Both the position numbers and the translations under genes were made by a program. Under the pieces are notes generated by a model. That model did no database searches. It saw only the letters and a list, made by a program, of their open reading frames with translations, and was not told the DNA's origin. From assembly GCA_018814305.1 (NCBI GenBank), contig JAHJAA010000018.1, positions 1 through 64,000 on the forward strand: 64,000 nt of DNA. Reading direction: 5' to 3'. Positions 36,260 to 44,987 of the stretch are shown in pieces. Position 1 is the stretch's first letter. Every line of letters begins with the position of its first letter. This DNA is from Pseudomonadota bacterium. Its GTDB lineage: Bacteria > Desulfobacterota > Desulfobulbia > Desulfobulbales > JAGXFP01.

Positions 36260-37498
36260 GTGAATACTGAAAGACAGCAGGAAACCCTGGGGCATATCTT
36301 CAAATCCGAGCGTACAAATCAGGGGAAGACCCTGGAAGAGGCTGCCGAAACAACCCGCATACACATCAAACAGCTACAGGCTTTGGAAAAAGACGACTTT
36401 GATTCGCTTCCCGCCGAAGTATTCGTTCGGGGGTTCATTCGGCTCTACGCCAAATTCCTCGGGATGGATCAGGACAAGGCTATACGACACTATTTCACCC
36501 AACTGAATCGGAGCCCTAACGACACCCTTCAAAAACCGTATCACCAACAAATACTAACCGGCGAACCACTCAGCCGCAAACCCGGCAATTTTATGGTTGG
36601 ACGAACAGCCGCCATCATGGGAATCTTTATCCTGTTGATCTTGCTTTTTTATTTTCTGGGTTCTTTTTTTATGCGGGAAAACATCCAAGGAACCAGCCCC
36701 AACACCATCCAGGATACGTTATCATCAAACACCATTGAACACCCTCCCGTTGAAAACCTCTCGATGGATACATTGACGAATCAGGCTGAAGTAAAGCCTA
36801 CCGAGTCTCGCCTGGATCAGGAGGCTGTCATCACCACCACAACAGTTCTTCACCTGAATTCAAAGACAAACCTCGACGAAACCACTGCCCAACAGCTCCC
36901 AGACAAACATTTTCAAGCCACCAGCACACCATCCTCCCTCATTCCCACAAAACTGGCACCAATCCCATCTGCTCCGCGGGAGGAAATATCCCAATCATCA
37001 AAGATCCCGGGACCAGAGACAATACCCACACCTGGGCCAGCACAGACTCCCTCTGTGGAACCGGACACCTCCAACAACGCCATCAGAACTGAACCACCAG
37101 TAGAGATATCCAACCTCAGTTCTCAACCAGCTGCCCCATCGGCCCCCACCACCCCCAACTCCCCACAAAGCGAAGCTCAGTCAGTTTCCCCGATTGTCGA
37201 ACAACAATACCCTCGGTCCGTGGTTGTTCGTAACGCCCCGTCTACCCAGACCGGGACAGTGGCTCCTCCATATACTCTAACGCTGACTTTTACAGGTCCC
37301 TGTTGGATCAGGATCAAACTTGATGATGGCGACCCGCAACAGACCAACTTTACGACCGGTGACACAATCACCTGGAAAACTGATCAAAGCATTGCTCTGG
37401 GGATCGATCATCCCGACCGCGCCCGTTTCACCTTGAATGGCAATCCTTTTCCCGTCTCCAAGTCCTCCTCTTCCATCACCGAAATAAACATCCCGTAA
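36260..37498 (+). CDS. RodZ-like helix-turn-helix membrane protein
   Basis: About 412 aa from GTG 36260, with CAGGAGG 6 bases upstream, which clearly selects this start. The cytoplasmic HTH_25/RodZ domain (about residues 8-80, LGHIFKSERTNQGKTLEEAAETTRIHIKQL...FVRGFIRLYAKFLGMD) is followed by one membrane helix (about 115-138). A long Pro/Thr/Ser-rich periplasmic linker (about 140-325) leads to a C-terminal DUF4115-type beta domain (about 330-410). RodZ ties MreB to the cell-wall elongation machinery. The Pro-rich linker is unusually long but typical in kind. Confidence 0.88.
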   Translation: MNTERQQETLGHIFKSERTNQGKTLEEAAETTRIHIKQLQALEKDDFDSLPAEVFVRGFIRLYAKFLGMDQDKAIRHYFTQLNRSPNDTLQKPYHQQILTGEPLSRKPGNFMVGRTAAIMGIFILLILLFYFLGSFFMRENIQGTSPNTIQDTLSSNTIEHPPVENLSMDTLTNQAEVKPTESRLDQEAVITTTTVLHLNSKTNLDETTAQQLPDKHFQATSTPSSLIPTKLAPIPSAPREEISQSSKIPGPETIPTPGPAQTPSVEPDTSNNAIRTEPPVEISNLSSQPAAPSAPTTPNSPQSEAQSVSPIVEQQYPRSVVVRNAPSTQTGTVAPPYTLTLTFTGPCWIRIKLDDGDPQQTNFTTGDTITWKTDQSIALGIDHPDRARFTLNGNPFPVSKSSSSITEINIP

Positions 37499-37506
37499 GT
37501 ACATCT

Positions 37507-38292
37507 ATGGAATCCTGCAGTACCTTAGCCATCGTCCTTGAAGTAAAAGAATTTGGCGAATCCGACAAAATCATCACCTTTTACAGTGAAGACCGGGGCA
37601 AACTCTGCGGAATCGCCAAGGGGGCCCGACGAAGTCTCAAACGGTTCGTCAACAAACTTGAACTCTTTTCCGTTCTAGAGTTGTTGTATACCAATAGCCG
37701 CAGCTCTTCGTTGGTGATGATCGATCAGGCCGAACTCATCTCATCTCTTCCGCTTTTACGACAAAATTACAACAGGTATGTTGCTGCTGCCCTGATCGCC
37801 GAATCAACCCTGCACTGGACCAGAGAACACGATGCAGAGCCAGCCCTTTACGAGCTCCTGGCATGGTCTCTGAACTATCTCACCGACCCCCGTCACCCCC
37901 CGTCATGGGGGGTGATTCTCTTTCTAACCCGTTTGTATACCCTGGTCGGTTACGACCTCCAGTTGGACGGATGTGTTCAATGTGGGACCCTCTTGCCCAC
38001 TCTCAGCCCTTATCACTTTTATAATAGTCGACAAGGGTTCGTCTGCAGCGCCTGCAGGAGGCGCCTTCAAAGCTCAGTTCAAGATCCTGCCATGCCGCTG
38101 GCTACCGGCACAGTAAAGATTCTACAGAAGGCAAAAATTCTCCCTCTGGTCAAACTTAACCGATTAAAGTTTACCCAAAACGCCGAAAGCGAGGCCCTGA
38201 TTTTGCTTCATGGGTATGGTAAAAATCTGCTGCAACGTGATAGCCACTCTTGGGCCTTTTTGGCTGGCTACAGTAAAGATCATAAAGGATGA
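37507..38292 (+). CDS. recO: DNA repair protein RecO
   Basis: 261 aa. The N-terminal OB fold (LAIVLEVKEFGESDKIITFYSEDRGKLCGIAKGARRS, residues about 6-45) is followed by a helical domain with a zinc-finger-like pair, CVQCG (about 157-161) and CSACRRR (about 180-186). RecO loads RecA on SSB-coated DNA with RecR in the RecF pathway. It starts 8 bases after the rodZ-like stop and ends the envelope/repair gene block. Confidence 0.95.
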   Translation: MESCSTLAIVLEVKEFGESDKIITFYSEDRGKLCGIAKGARRSLKRFVNKLELFSVLELLYTNSRSSSLVMIDQAELISSLPLLRQNYNRYVAAALIAESTLHWTREHDAEPALYELLAWSLNYLTDPRHPPSWGVILFLTRLYTLVGYDLQLDGCVQCGTLLPTLSPYHFYNSRQGFVCSACRRRLQSSVQDPAMPLATGTVKILQKAKILPLVKLNRLKFTQNAESEALILLHGYGKNLLQRDSHSWAFLAGYSKDHKG

Positions 38293-38427
38293 GTCATTCT
38301 CCATCCGGTCTCCCCCCATCATCGATAATAACGAAAGCGCTTTCCTTTGAATTAGGGGTGACCACTAAACGACCAAGGCACCCTGTTTTTCTATTGCCAA
38401 TTACCTGGTCCGAGGTATCCTGCTCCG

Positions 38428-39396
38428 ATGTCAAATCATTCCAAAAAAAATACGCCATCGGCAGGCATATCTTTCCTCGGTATTCATGGCCTGATGTTGC
38501 TCGCTGCGATCATTGTATCGAGTTCCTTTACCGTTGGGGAAGCAATCACCCGAGGACTTGATCCAGCCGTTTTGCTGCTGCTCCGTTATCTTCTGGCAAC
38601 CGCCTGCCTGGCTCCCTTCTTGATTAATCGTCAGGGTATAACCAGACCACATCTTGGGCAACTGGTCGGCTATGCTACGATCAGCGCGAGTACGGTTGGA
38701 TTCTTCTGGTGCATGTTTGAATCACTTCGTTACACCACTGCCTTAAATACCAGCATCATCTTCACCCTGGTTCCGGGAATTTCAGGGATATATAGTGCCA
38801 TATTTCTTAAAGAGAGACTTGGCCGCAATCGCCTACTGGCTTTGACTTTCGGGATGTTTGGAGCCCTTTGGGTAATCTTCCGTGGCAGCCCGGAACGGCT
38901 TCTAGCCCTGGAAGTCAACCATGGAGATCTCCTCTTCCTGGCAGGGTGCTTTATGATGGCTGCCTATACCCCCCTGGTCAAAAAAGTTCACCGTAATGAG
39001 TCAATGATAGTCATGACTTTCTGGGTTCTGGCTACCGGTAGCGGTTGGTTGCTGCTTCTTTCACTCACCCGACTTTCAGAGGTCAACTGGGCCGGAGTCT
39101 CCGACCAGGTCTGGGCTGGAATTATTTACCTGGCAATCTTTTCCACCGTGGTGACCTTCTACCTTACCCATCTGGCAACCCTCTACCTCGGACCGACCAG
39201 GGTCATGGCATACAGCTACTTCTATCCTGTCTTTGTCCTCATGATTAACTGGCTGTTGGGCAAAGGACTTCCGCCAGCCATCATCCTGCCCGGAGTTGTC
39301 GTGGTTACCCTCTCCGCTTTGGTCCTCCAGGGAGGGGTCGTTCGTACGCCTTTTACCCTTCCTGGGCGCCGAATCAACAGTGCAAACGACACCTAG
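38428..39396 (+). CDS. DMT-superfamily (EamA) permease
   Basis: 322 aa with about ten membrane helices arranged as two EamA repeats (about residues 12-140 and 160-300). The second repeat ends in the usual 'TRVMAYSYFYPVFVLMINWLLGKGLPPAIILPGVVVV'. Members export or import amino acids, nucleotides or other small metabolites; the substrate is not evident. ATG 38428 has no strong ribosome site. It begins 135 bases after recO, so it may have its own promoter. Confidence 0.9.
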   Translation: MSNHSKKNTPSAGISFLGIHGLMLLAAIIVSSSFTVGEAITRGLDPAVLLLLRYLLATACLAPFLINRQGITRPHLGQLVGYATISASTVGFFWCMFESLRYTTALNTSIIFTLVPGISGIYSAIFLKERLGRNRLLALTFGMFGALWVIFRGSPERLLALEVNHGDLLFLAGCFMMAAYTPLVKKVHRNESMIVMTFWVLATGSGWLLLLSLTRLSEVNWAGVSDQVWAGIIYLAIFSTVVTFYLTHLATLYLGPTRVMAYSYFYPVFVLMINWLLGKGLPPAIILPGVVVVTLSALVLQGGVVRTPFTLPGRRINSANDT

Positions 39397-39434
39397 GTCA
39401 TCTCGGATAGGTAGGACACAAGGTAATTTCCAAT

Positions 39435-39462
39435 TTGACTTACCTGACGGGATACGTAAAAA
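39435..39462 (+). promoter_or_regulatory. possible sigma-70 promoter before the MgtC-like gene
   Basis: TTGACT (39435-39440) and TAAAAA (39457-39462) are separated by 16 bases, 38 bases before ATG 39500. The -35 box is good and the -10 box weak. Confidence 0.35.
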
Positions 39463-39499
39463 TAACCTGACTGTCGAAAAAAAATATAACGAGACAAAA

Positions 39500-40000
39500 A
39501 TGATATCTATAATCGATCCATTCATAGTTGAATTCTGGAAAAACATTCTGCTGACCCTCTTCTGTGGCGGTATGGTCGGGCTTGAACGGCAACTCCGGGG
39601 AAAACCGGCTGGAATCAGAACCAGTATCCTGATTTGCCTTGGCACCCAGACCTTTGTCCTTTTGTCGGTTAATATGGCTGGGAATATTGATCCTACGAGG
39701 GTCCTGGGACAAGTGGTTACAGGCATTGGTTTTATCGGGGCCGGGGTGATCATGTCCAAGGAAGGCTTAGTCAAAGGGGTCACCTCGGCAGCCATCATCT
39801 GGGTACTGGCCGGCATCGGCGCCGCAATCGGTTTGGGCCAGTCCGCCATTGCCCTCTCCCTGACCCTGGTAACAGTCAGTGTACTGGTCGGTGTTGAACT
39901 GCTCGAAAACACCTTCCGTAAGCTCCGGCAAGGGGTTCATTCCGGCTATCATCACCGGGATGGCTATAATCAGAGACAAACAGAAAGCCAGGATGATTGA
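39500..40000 (+). CDS. MgtC/SapB-family membrane protein
   Basis: About 166 aa with four to five helices. The MgtC hallmark is intact: 'GGMVGLERQLRGKPAGIRTSILICLG' (residues about 19-44), then 'VVTGIGFIGAGVIM' and 'GVTSAAIIWVLAGIGAAIG'. MgtC proteins act in adaptation to low Mg2+ and regulate the F-type ATPase in pathogens; the role in environmental bacteria is less clear. It lacks the C-terminal ACT-like soluble domain of Salmonella MgtC. It overlaps the next small gene by one base (TGATG junction). Confidence 0.88.
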   Translation: MISIIDPFIVEFWKNILLTLFCGGMVGLERQLRGKPAGIRTSILICLGTQTFVLLSVNMAGNIDPTRVLGQVVTGIGFIGAGVIMSKEGLVKGVTSAAIIWVLAGIGAAIGLGQSAIALSLTLVTVSVLVGVELLENTFRKLRQGVHSGYHHRDGYNQRQTESQDD

Positions 40001-40221
40001 TGATGGTGAAATTGGCAGAAGGCATAAAAGACCCTATGGACTCATGGGCGGAATTGGGGGAACTCTCTGAAGAAAATCTCCTGAATGTACTCACCAGATT
40101 ATATACTCACTACGAGAAACTACAGAAACAAAACCCCGCCAGTGAAGCTGCGCTAGATTTTTTTCGCAACCTCGGTTCTGCCATTGACCAGACCAATCAA
40201 TGTAACAGTAACCGTCGTTGA
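40000..40221 (+). CDS. small protein of unknown function
   Basis: About 73 aa starting at ATG 40000 (or 40003), overlapping the MgtC-like stop, with AGGA 6 bases upstream. It is mostly helical with no Cys motif (KDPMDSWAELGELSEENLLNVL...). I do not recognise it. Its position, between the MgtC-like and BFD-like genes with a 3-base gap downstream, argues that it is a real member of this operon. Confidence 0.55.
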   Translation: MMVKLAEGIKDPMDSWAELGELSEENLLNVLTRLYTHYEKLQKQNPASEAALDFFRNLGSAIDQTNQCNSNRR

Positions 40222-40224
40222 ACC

Positions 40225-40428
40225 ATGGATCAGACAGATATTATCGATGGTCTCAAGGTCATTTGTATCTGTAAAGCAATCAGAAAGAAGACTGTCCTGG
40301 ACCTGATCAAAGATGGCTGTCGAACGGTCGAGGAATTCCAGGAAGCAACAGGAGCGGGATCGGGCCCCTGCCAAGGCCAACGGTGTACCCCCAAAATTAT
40401 CGAAATCTTTGAAAATCAAAGGGGATAA
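40225..40428 (+). CDS. BFD-like [2Fe-2S]-binding protein
   Basis: 67 aa. Cysteines CIC near residues 14-16 and GPCQGQRC near 47-54 match the BFD-like [2Fe-2S] fold. The second pair has CX4C spacing, as seen in the BFD domains of FAD-linked oxidoreductases, rather than CX2C as in bacterioferritin-associated ferredoxin. It probably binds one iron-sulfur cluster and passes electrons or acts as an iron-linked adaptor. The partner is unknown; no bacterioferritin gene is nearby. The start at ATG 40225 follows the previous stop by 3 bases. Confidence 0.8.
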   Translation: MDQTDIIDGLKVICICKAIRKKTVLDLIKDGCRTVEEFQEATGAGSGPCQGQRCTPKIIEIFENQRG

Positions 40429-40541
40429 GACGTTTCAAAAAAGCTGGGCGGCCTAAGACTTTGCCTACTGTTCGGGGCCCCCAACAAAGGTTTCAACCCA
40501 TACCGGATAAAGCAGGCCTTTCTGCTCGGGAGGACTTTGCC

Positions 40542-42230
40542 ATGTTCTCCGCCGTTCTCAAATCAATTTTCCCCAAATACTCCCAACCCTTCATGAAGAT
40601 ACGCAAAAAGCAACAAAACAACCAACGTTCGCATAGCAAAAAGCAGCCATCCCCAGCTTCAGAACTTTTTGCCATAGCGCTTGAATCATGGCGGACGGGT
40701 CGCTTCGCCCCGGCAGAATCAGGCCTCAAGAGACTCCTCAAACAATTTCCTAACCATCTTGACTCACACCACCTGCTTGCCGTCATTCTGGAGCGGAAAG
40801 GCGATCGAGTTGGAGCCATCCAACATCTTAAAACAGCAATTACCATTAACCCGAAAGCATCCCAATGCCATGATGAATTAGCCAATATTTATTTCTCTAT
40901 CGGTGAATTTAATAACGCTTTAACCCACTTTGAAATAACGAGGTCACTCGGGTACAATCAATCGAACACCAGCACCATGATCGGCCGGTGCCTCAGGGAA
41001 CTGAATGACTACCAGGGGGCCCTGGAAGCACTCTCAGAGGCCATCTCACTTGATCCCAACAACCAATTTTCCCATCTCTATCTCGGTACATGCTACCGTG
41101 AAACGGGACAACTCAATCTTGCCGAGAATGCCTACGAACAGGCGATCCGGATTGATCCTGAATTTGCCTTGGCGTACTACCTTCTCGCAACAACCGGCAC
41201 GGCAGAAAATCCTGAGATATTGCTTCGAAAGATGGAAAACCTGATCAACGGAGAATCCCAAACTGTTCAAGGGAAAATCTTTCTTGGGTTCGGTCTGGGC
41301 AAGTTATACGAGGATGCGAGGAATCCTCAGGAGTCATTTCGTTATTATCACTTGGCCAACCAGTTGAAGCGCCAACTGATTTCCCCAGACCTGGTCTCAG
41401 TTAAATACTACTTCGATACGTTGAAACAAGTCTTTAGTGATCTTGCCCCAGGGGTAATCTGTGGACCAGACACCTCGGGCTGCACACCGATCCTGATCTT
41501 GGGCATGCCCCGATCCGGGAGTAGTCTGCTCGAACAAATCATAGCCGCCCATCCAGATGTTCATGGGGCTGGAGAATTACCGCTGCTCGAGCAGTCCTTG
41601 AATACCGCATCGTCCGACGGTCTTTATCTAAAGTTTCCCGACGACTTTCGTTCTCTCACCTCTCAACATGGGGAAAGAATTGCCCAAAAATATCTTCTGG
41701 GCCTCCAAAAGCTGCGCCCTGGGGCGGAAAAATTTGTCATCGACAAACTCCCCCAAAACTTCTACTTCATCGGTGCCATCCGGCGACTTCTTCCGTCTGC
41801 CAAGATCATTCATATCATAAGAAATCCGGTTGCAACCTGCTTTTCCTGTTACAAAAATTATTTTGGCCCAGGCATGCTTGAATTTACTTATGACCTTGGG
41901 GAGCTTGGGGAATATTATTTGCTGTATCGTTCACTCATGGATTTTTGGCACCTTGAAGCGGAGGAGGATATTCTTGAAGTACATTATGAGAACATCATCG
42001 CCAACCAAGCCAATGAAACCGAAAAAATCCTCAACTTTTGCGGGCTCAATTGGGATGACAGGTGCTTTGAGTTTCATCAATCCCAAAAAACCGTCCGGAC
42101 CGCGAGCTTTGCCCAAGTCAGAAAACCAGTTTATGATTCTTCTCTTAACTCCTGGAATACACTCAGGAGTAAACTTGAACCATTAATTTCTGTGCTCCAC
42201 AAAGGCGGAATAGATCCTGAGCTCAAGTAA
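40542..42230 (+). CDS. TPR-repeat sulfotransferase
   Basis: About 562 aa from ATG 40542, with GGGAGGAC 6 bases upstream. The N-terminal third (about residues 40-235) holds five or six TPR repeats, e.g. 'ALEALSEAISLDPNNQFSHL'. The C-terminal half is a P-loop sulfotransferase fold: 5'-PSB loop ILGMPRSGSSLLEQII (about 323-338) and 3'-PB motif IIRNPVATCFSCYKNY (about 430-445). Such proteins transfer sulfate from PAPS to proteins, peptides or small molecules; the TPRs could select a protein acceptor. No sulfation substrate or PAPS synthesis gene is adjacent. A bidirectional terminator follows. Confidence 0.85.
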   Translation: MFSAVLKSIFPKYSQPFMKIRKKQQNNQRSHSKKQPSPASELFAIALESWRTGRFAPAESGLKRLLKQFPNHLDSHHLLAVILERKGDRVGAIQHLKTAITINPKASQCHDELANIYFSIGEFNNALTHFEITRSLGYNQSNTSTMIGRCLRELNDYQGALEALSEAISLDPNNQFSHLYLGTCYRETGQLNLAENAYEQAIRIDPEFALAYYLLATTGTAENPEILLRKMENLINGESQTVQGKIFLGFGLGKLYEDARNPQESFRYYHLANQLKRQLISPDLVSVKYYFDTLKQVFSDLAPGVICGPDTSGCTPILILGMPRSGSSLLEQIIAAHPDVHGAGELPLLEQSLNTASSDGLYLKFPDDFRSLTSQHGERIAQKYLLGLQKLRPGAEKFVIDKLPQNFYFIGAIRRLLPSAKIIHIIRNPVATCFSCYKNYFGPGMLEFTYDLGELGEYYLLYRSLMDFWHLEAEEDILEVHYENIIANQANETEKILNFCGLNWDDRCFEFHQSQKTVRTASFAQVRKPVYDSSLNSWNTLRSKLEPLISVLHKGGIDPELK

Positions 42231-42310
42231 AGGCAGCCTATGAAAAAACCGTCTTTTGATGAACCATGCGTTAAGGCAACTGCTTCTTGGAGGAAATATT
42301 GATCACAAAA

Positions 42311-42345
42311 AAGAAGGAACAGGAGGGAGTCTCCGGTTCCTTCTT
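42311..42345. terminator. terminator between the sulfotransferase and flgE operons
   Basis: AAGAAGGAAC (42311-42320) pairs with GTTCCTTCTT (42336-42345), with a GGAG/CTCC inner pairing. On the minus strand the stem is followed by CTTCTTTTTT, a good T-run, so it mainly ends the leftward flagellar transcript and perhaps also the rightward one. Confidence 0.75.
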
Positions 42346-42354
42346 ACATTTCAA

Positions 42355-42532
42355 TGAGCCTTTTGCAAAATGAACGTCGTAGCGAGATCGAGAGAAAAAC
42401 ATCCTATGCAAGGATGAATTATGAAATCGCCTGAAGGCGTAGCAGAGCTACGGCGAGGACGATTTCATAGTGAAGACGCCGCAGAGGGTATTTTTAGCCG
42501 ATCGGAGCAGATGTTCATTTCACAAAAGGCTC
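42355..42532. repeat. palindromic MITE-like repeat element (type 2)
   Basis: A 178-base non-coding element. Its ends, TGAGCCTTTTGCAAAATGAAC (first 20 at 42355-42374) and the complementary right end (42509-42532), are inverted repeats with 2-3 mismatches. A second nested palindrome lies inside: ATGAAATCG (42421-42429) with CGATTTCAT (42460-42468), around GTAGC-AGA-GCTAC (42439-42451). The terminal sequence differs from the type 1 element at 7056-7211, so they are two families. Confidence 0.7.
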
Positions 42533-42550
42533 AAAGGAGTGCTCCTAAAT

Positions 42551-44914
42551 TTACCGCTTAATATTAATCAAATCTGCCAGCATTTCGTCGGTGGTTGAAA
42601 TGATCTTGGAGTTGGCCTGGAAACCACGCTGGGTGGTGATCAGTTTTACGAACTCCGTACCGATATCCACATTGGATTGCTCAAGTGAGTTCGGCGCAAT
42701 GGATCCAAGACCGTTGGTTCCCGGGGCACCGGTAACCGGAGCACCGGATTCGGTGGTTTCGGTGTATACATTGCCACCCTCCTTGAACAACCCGGCCAGG
42801 TTGTTAAAGGTGGCCAATGCGACCTGGGCCTGTTTCAGGACCTGGCCGTTTGAGTAATGACCGGTGATTACCCCTCCTGTATCCACGGAGACCGACTGGA
42901 GAAAACCTGAGGCATAGCCGTTTTGATCCTGGAAAATAGTGGTTGAAGCGTTGGCATATTGGGACGAAGAAAGGGCCTCGTTATCAAAATTGGTACTGAC
43001 CACATCACCCTGCCGACTGCCGTCCTCATACCCCTGATCGGCCAGAATGGTATCAAATGCCGTAGCCGCAGCGCCGAAGATACTCGGCATACCGGCATAT
43101 GAGTCGATCTGCATGGACAGGGCACTGGTATAGGTGGAAGAGTCGCTCACCCGATCAGTCAAGACCAACCGACCAGCCTCATCGATGGAGGCCTCGGCAT
43201 CGAAGGTGTTTTCTAGAAAATCGAGTAAATCCTGCACAGTACTGGGGCTCGCCGGAACATTATAGACCGAAGCAGCAACGGTGGTTCCGTCGCCTTTGAC
43301 CCCGCTGAACGTGATGGCATCAACCGTTGGGGCCACCGGACCAAGTCCGCCATCGTCATAAACATTGGTCCAGTCAGATGCGGCGGCAATCGGCGGGGCC
43401 CCGCCTGCTGCAGTTGAAGAGGCTCGGCCGGTGGAAAGAACCTGCTGTTTTGAAGAGACCACATTCACCTCAGCACCCCAAGGGTTCAGCATGCCACCAG
43501 CACTGGCGTCGGTAAAATCAAAGCGGGTAATGGACAGTGCACTCGATCCGCCTTGGGCATCGGTCAACTTCAACCGGCCAGAGGGATCAATGGAAGCATT
43601 GATGCCAAAGGTTGGGATGGCATTATTCAACTGGGTCAGGAAATCCTGGACCTTGGTCGTGGTCACCGAGGCCGGCACCGTATAGGTGAAAGTCGTGACA
43701 AAATTACCATCATGATCATAGCCTTCGATGTTGAAGATATCACCGGTTTCCACCTTATTTCCGTTGGCGTCAAAGACATTATCCCAAACGGTTTCCGCCG
43801 TAATGTAATTGGTAGCTGATGCGCTGTTATAAGCACTGTTGTCACTGATGATCACCTGGGTCAGATTTGTACTCTGTCCTGAATAACGAGCGCCAAGATT
43901 GAGTTCAACCTGTTGATTGGTGTTGGCACCGGTGAAGTTGGTTTCAAAGGAAAAATAGGCATCAGTCGGATTCAACACAATACGATTGGTAGCCTGGGTT
44001 GCGTCAACCGCGCCGTCGGGCGGGACGTTAAACGCGTCTATATTCAAGATATCGCCTGAAGTACTGAAATCAACCGTCCCATACATCAAGGCCCCTGACC
44101 CTTTATGACTCTGGAAATTGTAAGTGGTGTCCGGCACATAAATGGGTAATTCATTACTGTTTAAGCTTCTGAGATCCTCAGCCGGATCACAGGTGACCAG
44201 AAACTCCCATTGGTTATCCTTGGTGGTCCGGTCGAAGTAGACCGTGATATCATGACTGGCCCCGATGGAGTCATAGATCTTGACCGAGGTGGTGTATTCG
44301 TAATTGGTTGAATCAATGGGATCGGAAGGATTGACCGCCGCCATGTTTCTACCGTCCCAGGCATCATAGAGTCTCAGTTCGGTGGGCTCGGTATTCTCTC
44401 TGGAGTCGACATTGATAATCACTGAGAGCTGATTCGTGGCAACAGGAGGGGTGCTCTTGCCGAGATTGATATCACCGATGGTGCCGATCCGCTCCCCCGA
44501 AGACTTATCTAGGGCCCAGCCCTGGACAAAATAACCAGCCGGATTCACCAGATTACCCTCTTGATCGAAACGAAATTCACCGGCCCTGGAATAGTTATCA
44601 GCTTCCGCATTATCGGGTTCCCGGAGCATGAAAAAACCCTGGCCACCGATGGCAAGATCAGTGGGAGTAGATGAGCTTTCAAATGATCCCTGGGCGAAGA
44701 GACCGTCCACTGCGCTCAAGGTAACTCCGCGCCCGACCTGGGCTGCTCCTGAGGCTGTGGAAACCGATTGGGAAAGAACATCCTGAAAGGTTGCCCGACT
44801 CGATTTAAAGGCGATGGTGTTAACGTTGGCCACGTTATCGCCGATAACCGACATTGAATTCCCCATGGTATTCAACCCGCTGATGCTTGAATATAACGAA
44901 CTTGAAATACCCAT
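42551..44914 (-). CDS. flgE: flagellar hook protein FlgE
   Basis: 787 aa. The N-terminus MGISSSLYSSISGLNTMGNSMSVIGDNVANVNTIAFK is the classic flagellar rod/hook signature. The C-terminus (SNVDIGTEFVKLITTQRGFQANSKIISTTDEML) closes the coiled-coil core. In between are several beta-rich inserts (residues about 150-690), making it nearly twice the length of E. coli FlgE (about 400 aa). It polymerises into the extracellular hook. GGAGG precedes ATG 44914. Last gene of the fliK-flgD-flgE operon. Confidence 0.95.
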   Translation of the reverse strand: MGISSSLYSSISGLNTMGNSMSVIGDNVANVNTIAFKSSRATFQDVLSQSVSTASGAAQVGRGVTLSAVDGLFAQGSFESSSTPTDLAIGGQGFFMLREPDNAEADNYSRAGEFRFDQEGNLVNPAGYFVQGWALDKSSGERIGTIGDINLGKSTPPVATNQLSVIINVDSRENTEPTELRLYDAWDGRNMAAVNPSDPIDSTNYEYTTSVKIYDSIGASHDITVYFDRTTKDNQWEFLVTCDPAEDLRSLNSNELPIYVPDTTYNFQSHKGSGALMYGTVDFSTSGDILNIDAFNVPPDGAVDATQATNRIVLNPTDAYFSFETNFTGANTNQQVELNLGARYSGQSTNLTQVIISDNSAYNSASATNYITAETVWDNVFDANGNKVETGDIFNIEGYDHDGNFVTTFTYTVPASVTTTKVQDFLTQLNNAIPTFGINASIDPSGRLKLTDAQGGSSALSITRFDFTDASAGGMLNPWGAEVNVVSSKQQVLSTGRASSTAAGGAPPIAAASDWTNVYDDGGLGPVAPTVDAITFSGVKGDGTTVAASVYNVPASPSTVQDLLDFLENTFDAEASIDEAGRLVLTDRVSDSSTYTSALSMQIDSYAGMPSIFGAAATAFDTILADQGYEDGSRQGDVVSTNFDNEALSSSQYANASTTIFQDQNGYASGFLQSVSVDTGGVITGHYSNGQVLKQAQVALATFNNLAGLFKEGGNVYTETTESGAPVTGAPGTNGLGSIAPNSLEQSNVDIGTEFVKLITTQRGFQANSKIISTTDEMLADLINIKR

Positions 44915-44987
44915 ACTTACCTCCTTGAAACTGAAATTTTAACGGTGACTACCACTGTCGTCACCAATGCGATACCAATATGCCGTC

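Larger units (their letters stand above)
42231..42550. other. 320-base intergenic region: terminator plus palindromic element
   Basis: Convergent space between the TPR-sulfotransferase and flgE. It is filled almost entirely by the terminator at 42311-42345 and the repeat element at 42355-42532; nothing else is seen. Confidence 0.7.

Noticed and set aside
37890-37915. CACCCCCCGTCATGGGGGGTG palindrome-like stretch in recO
   Set aside because: Lies within a conserved coding region and encodes normal residues; no sign of a regulatory element.
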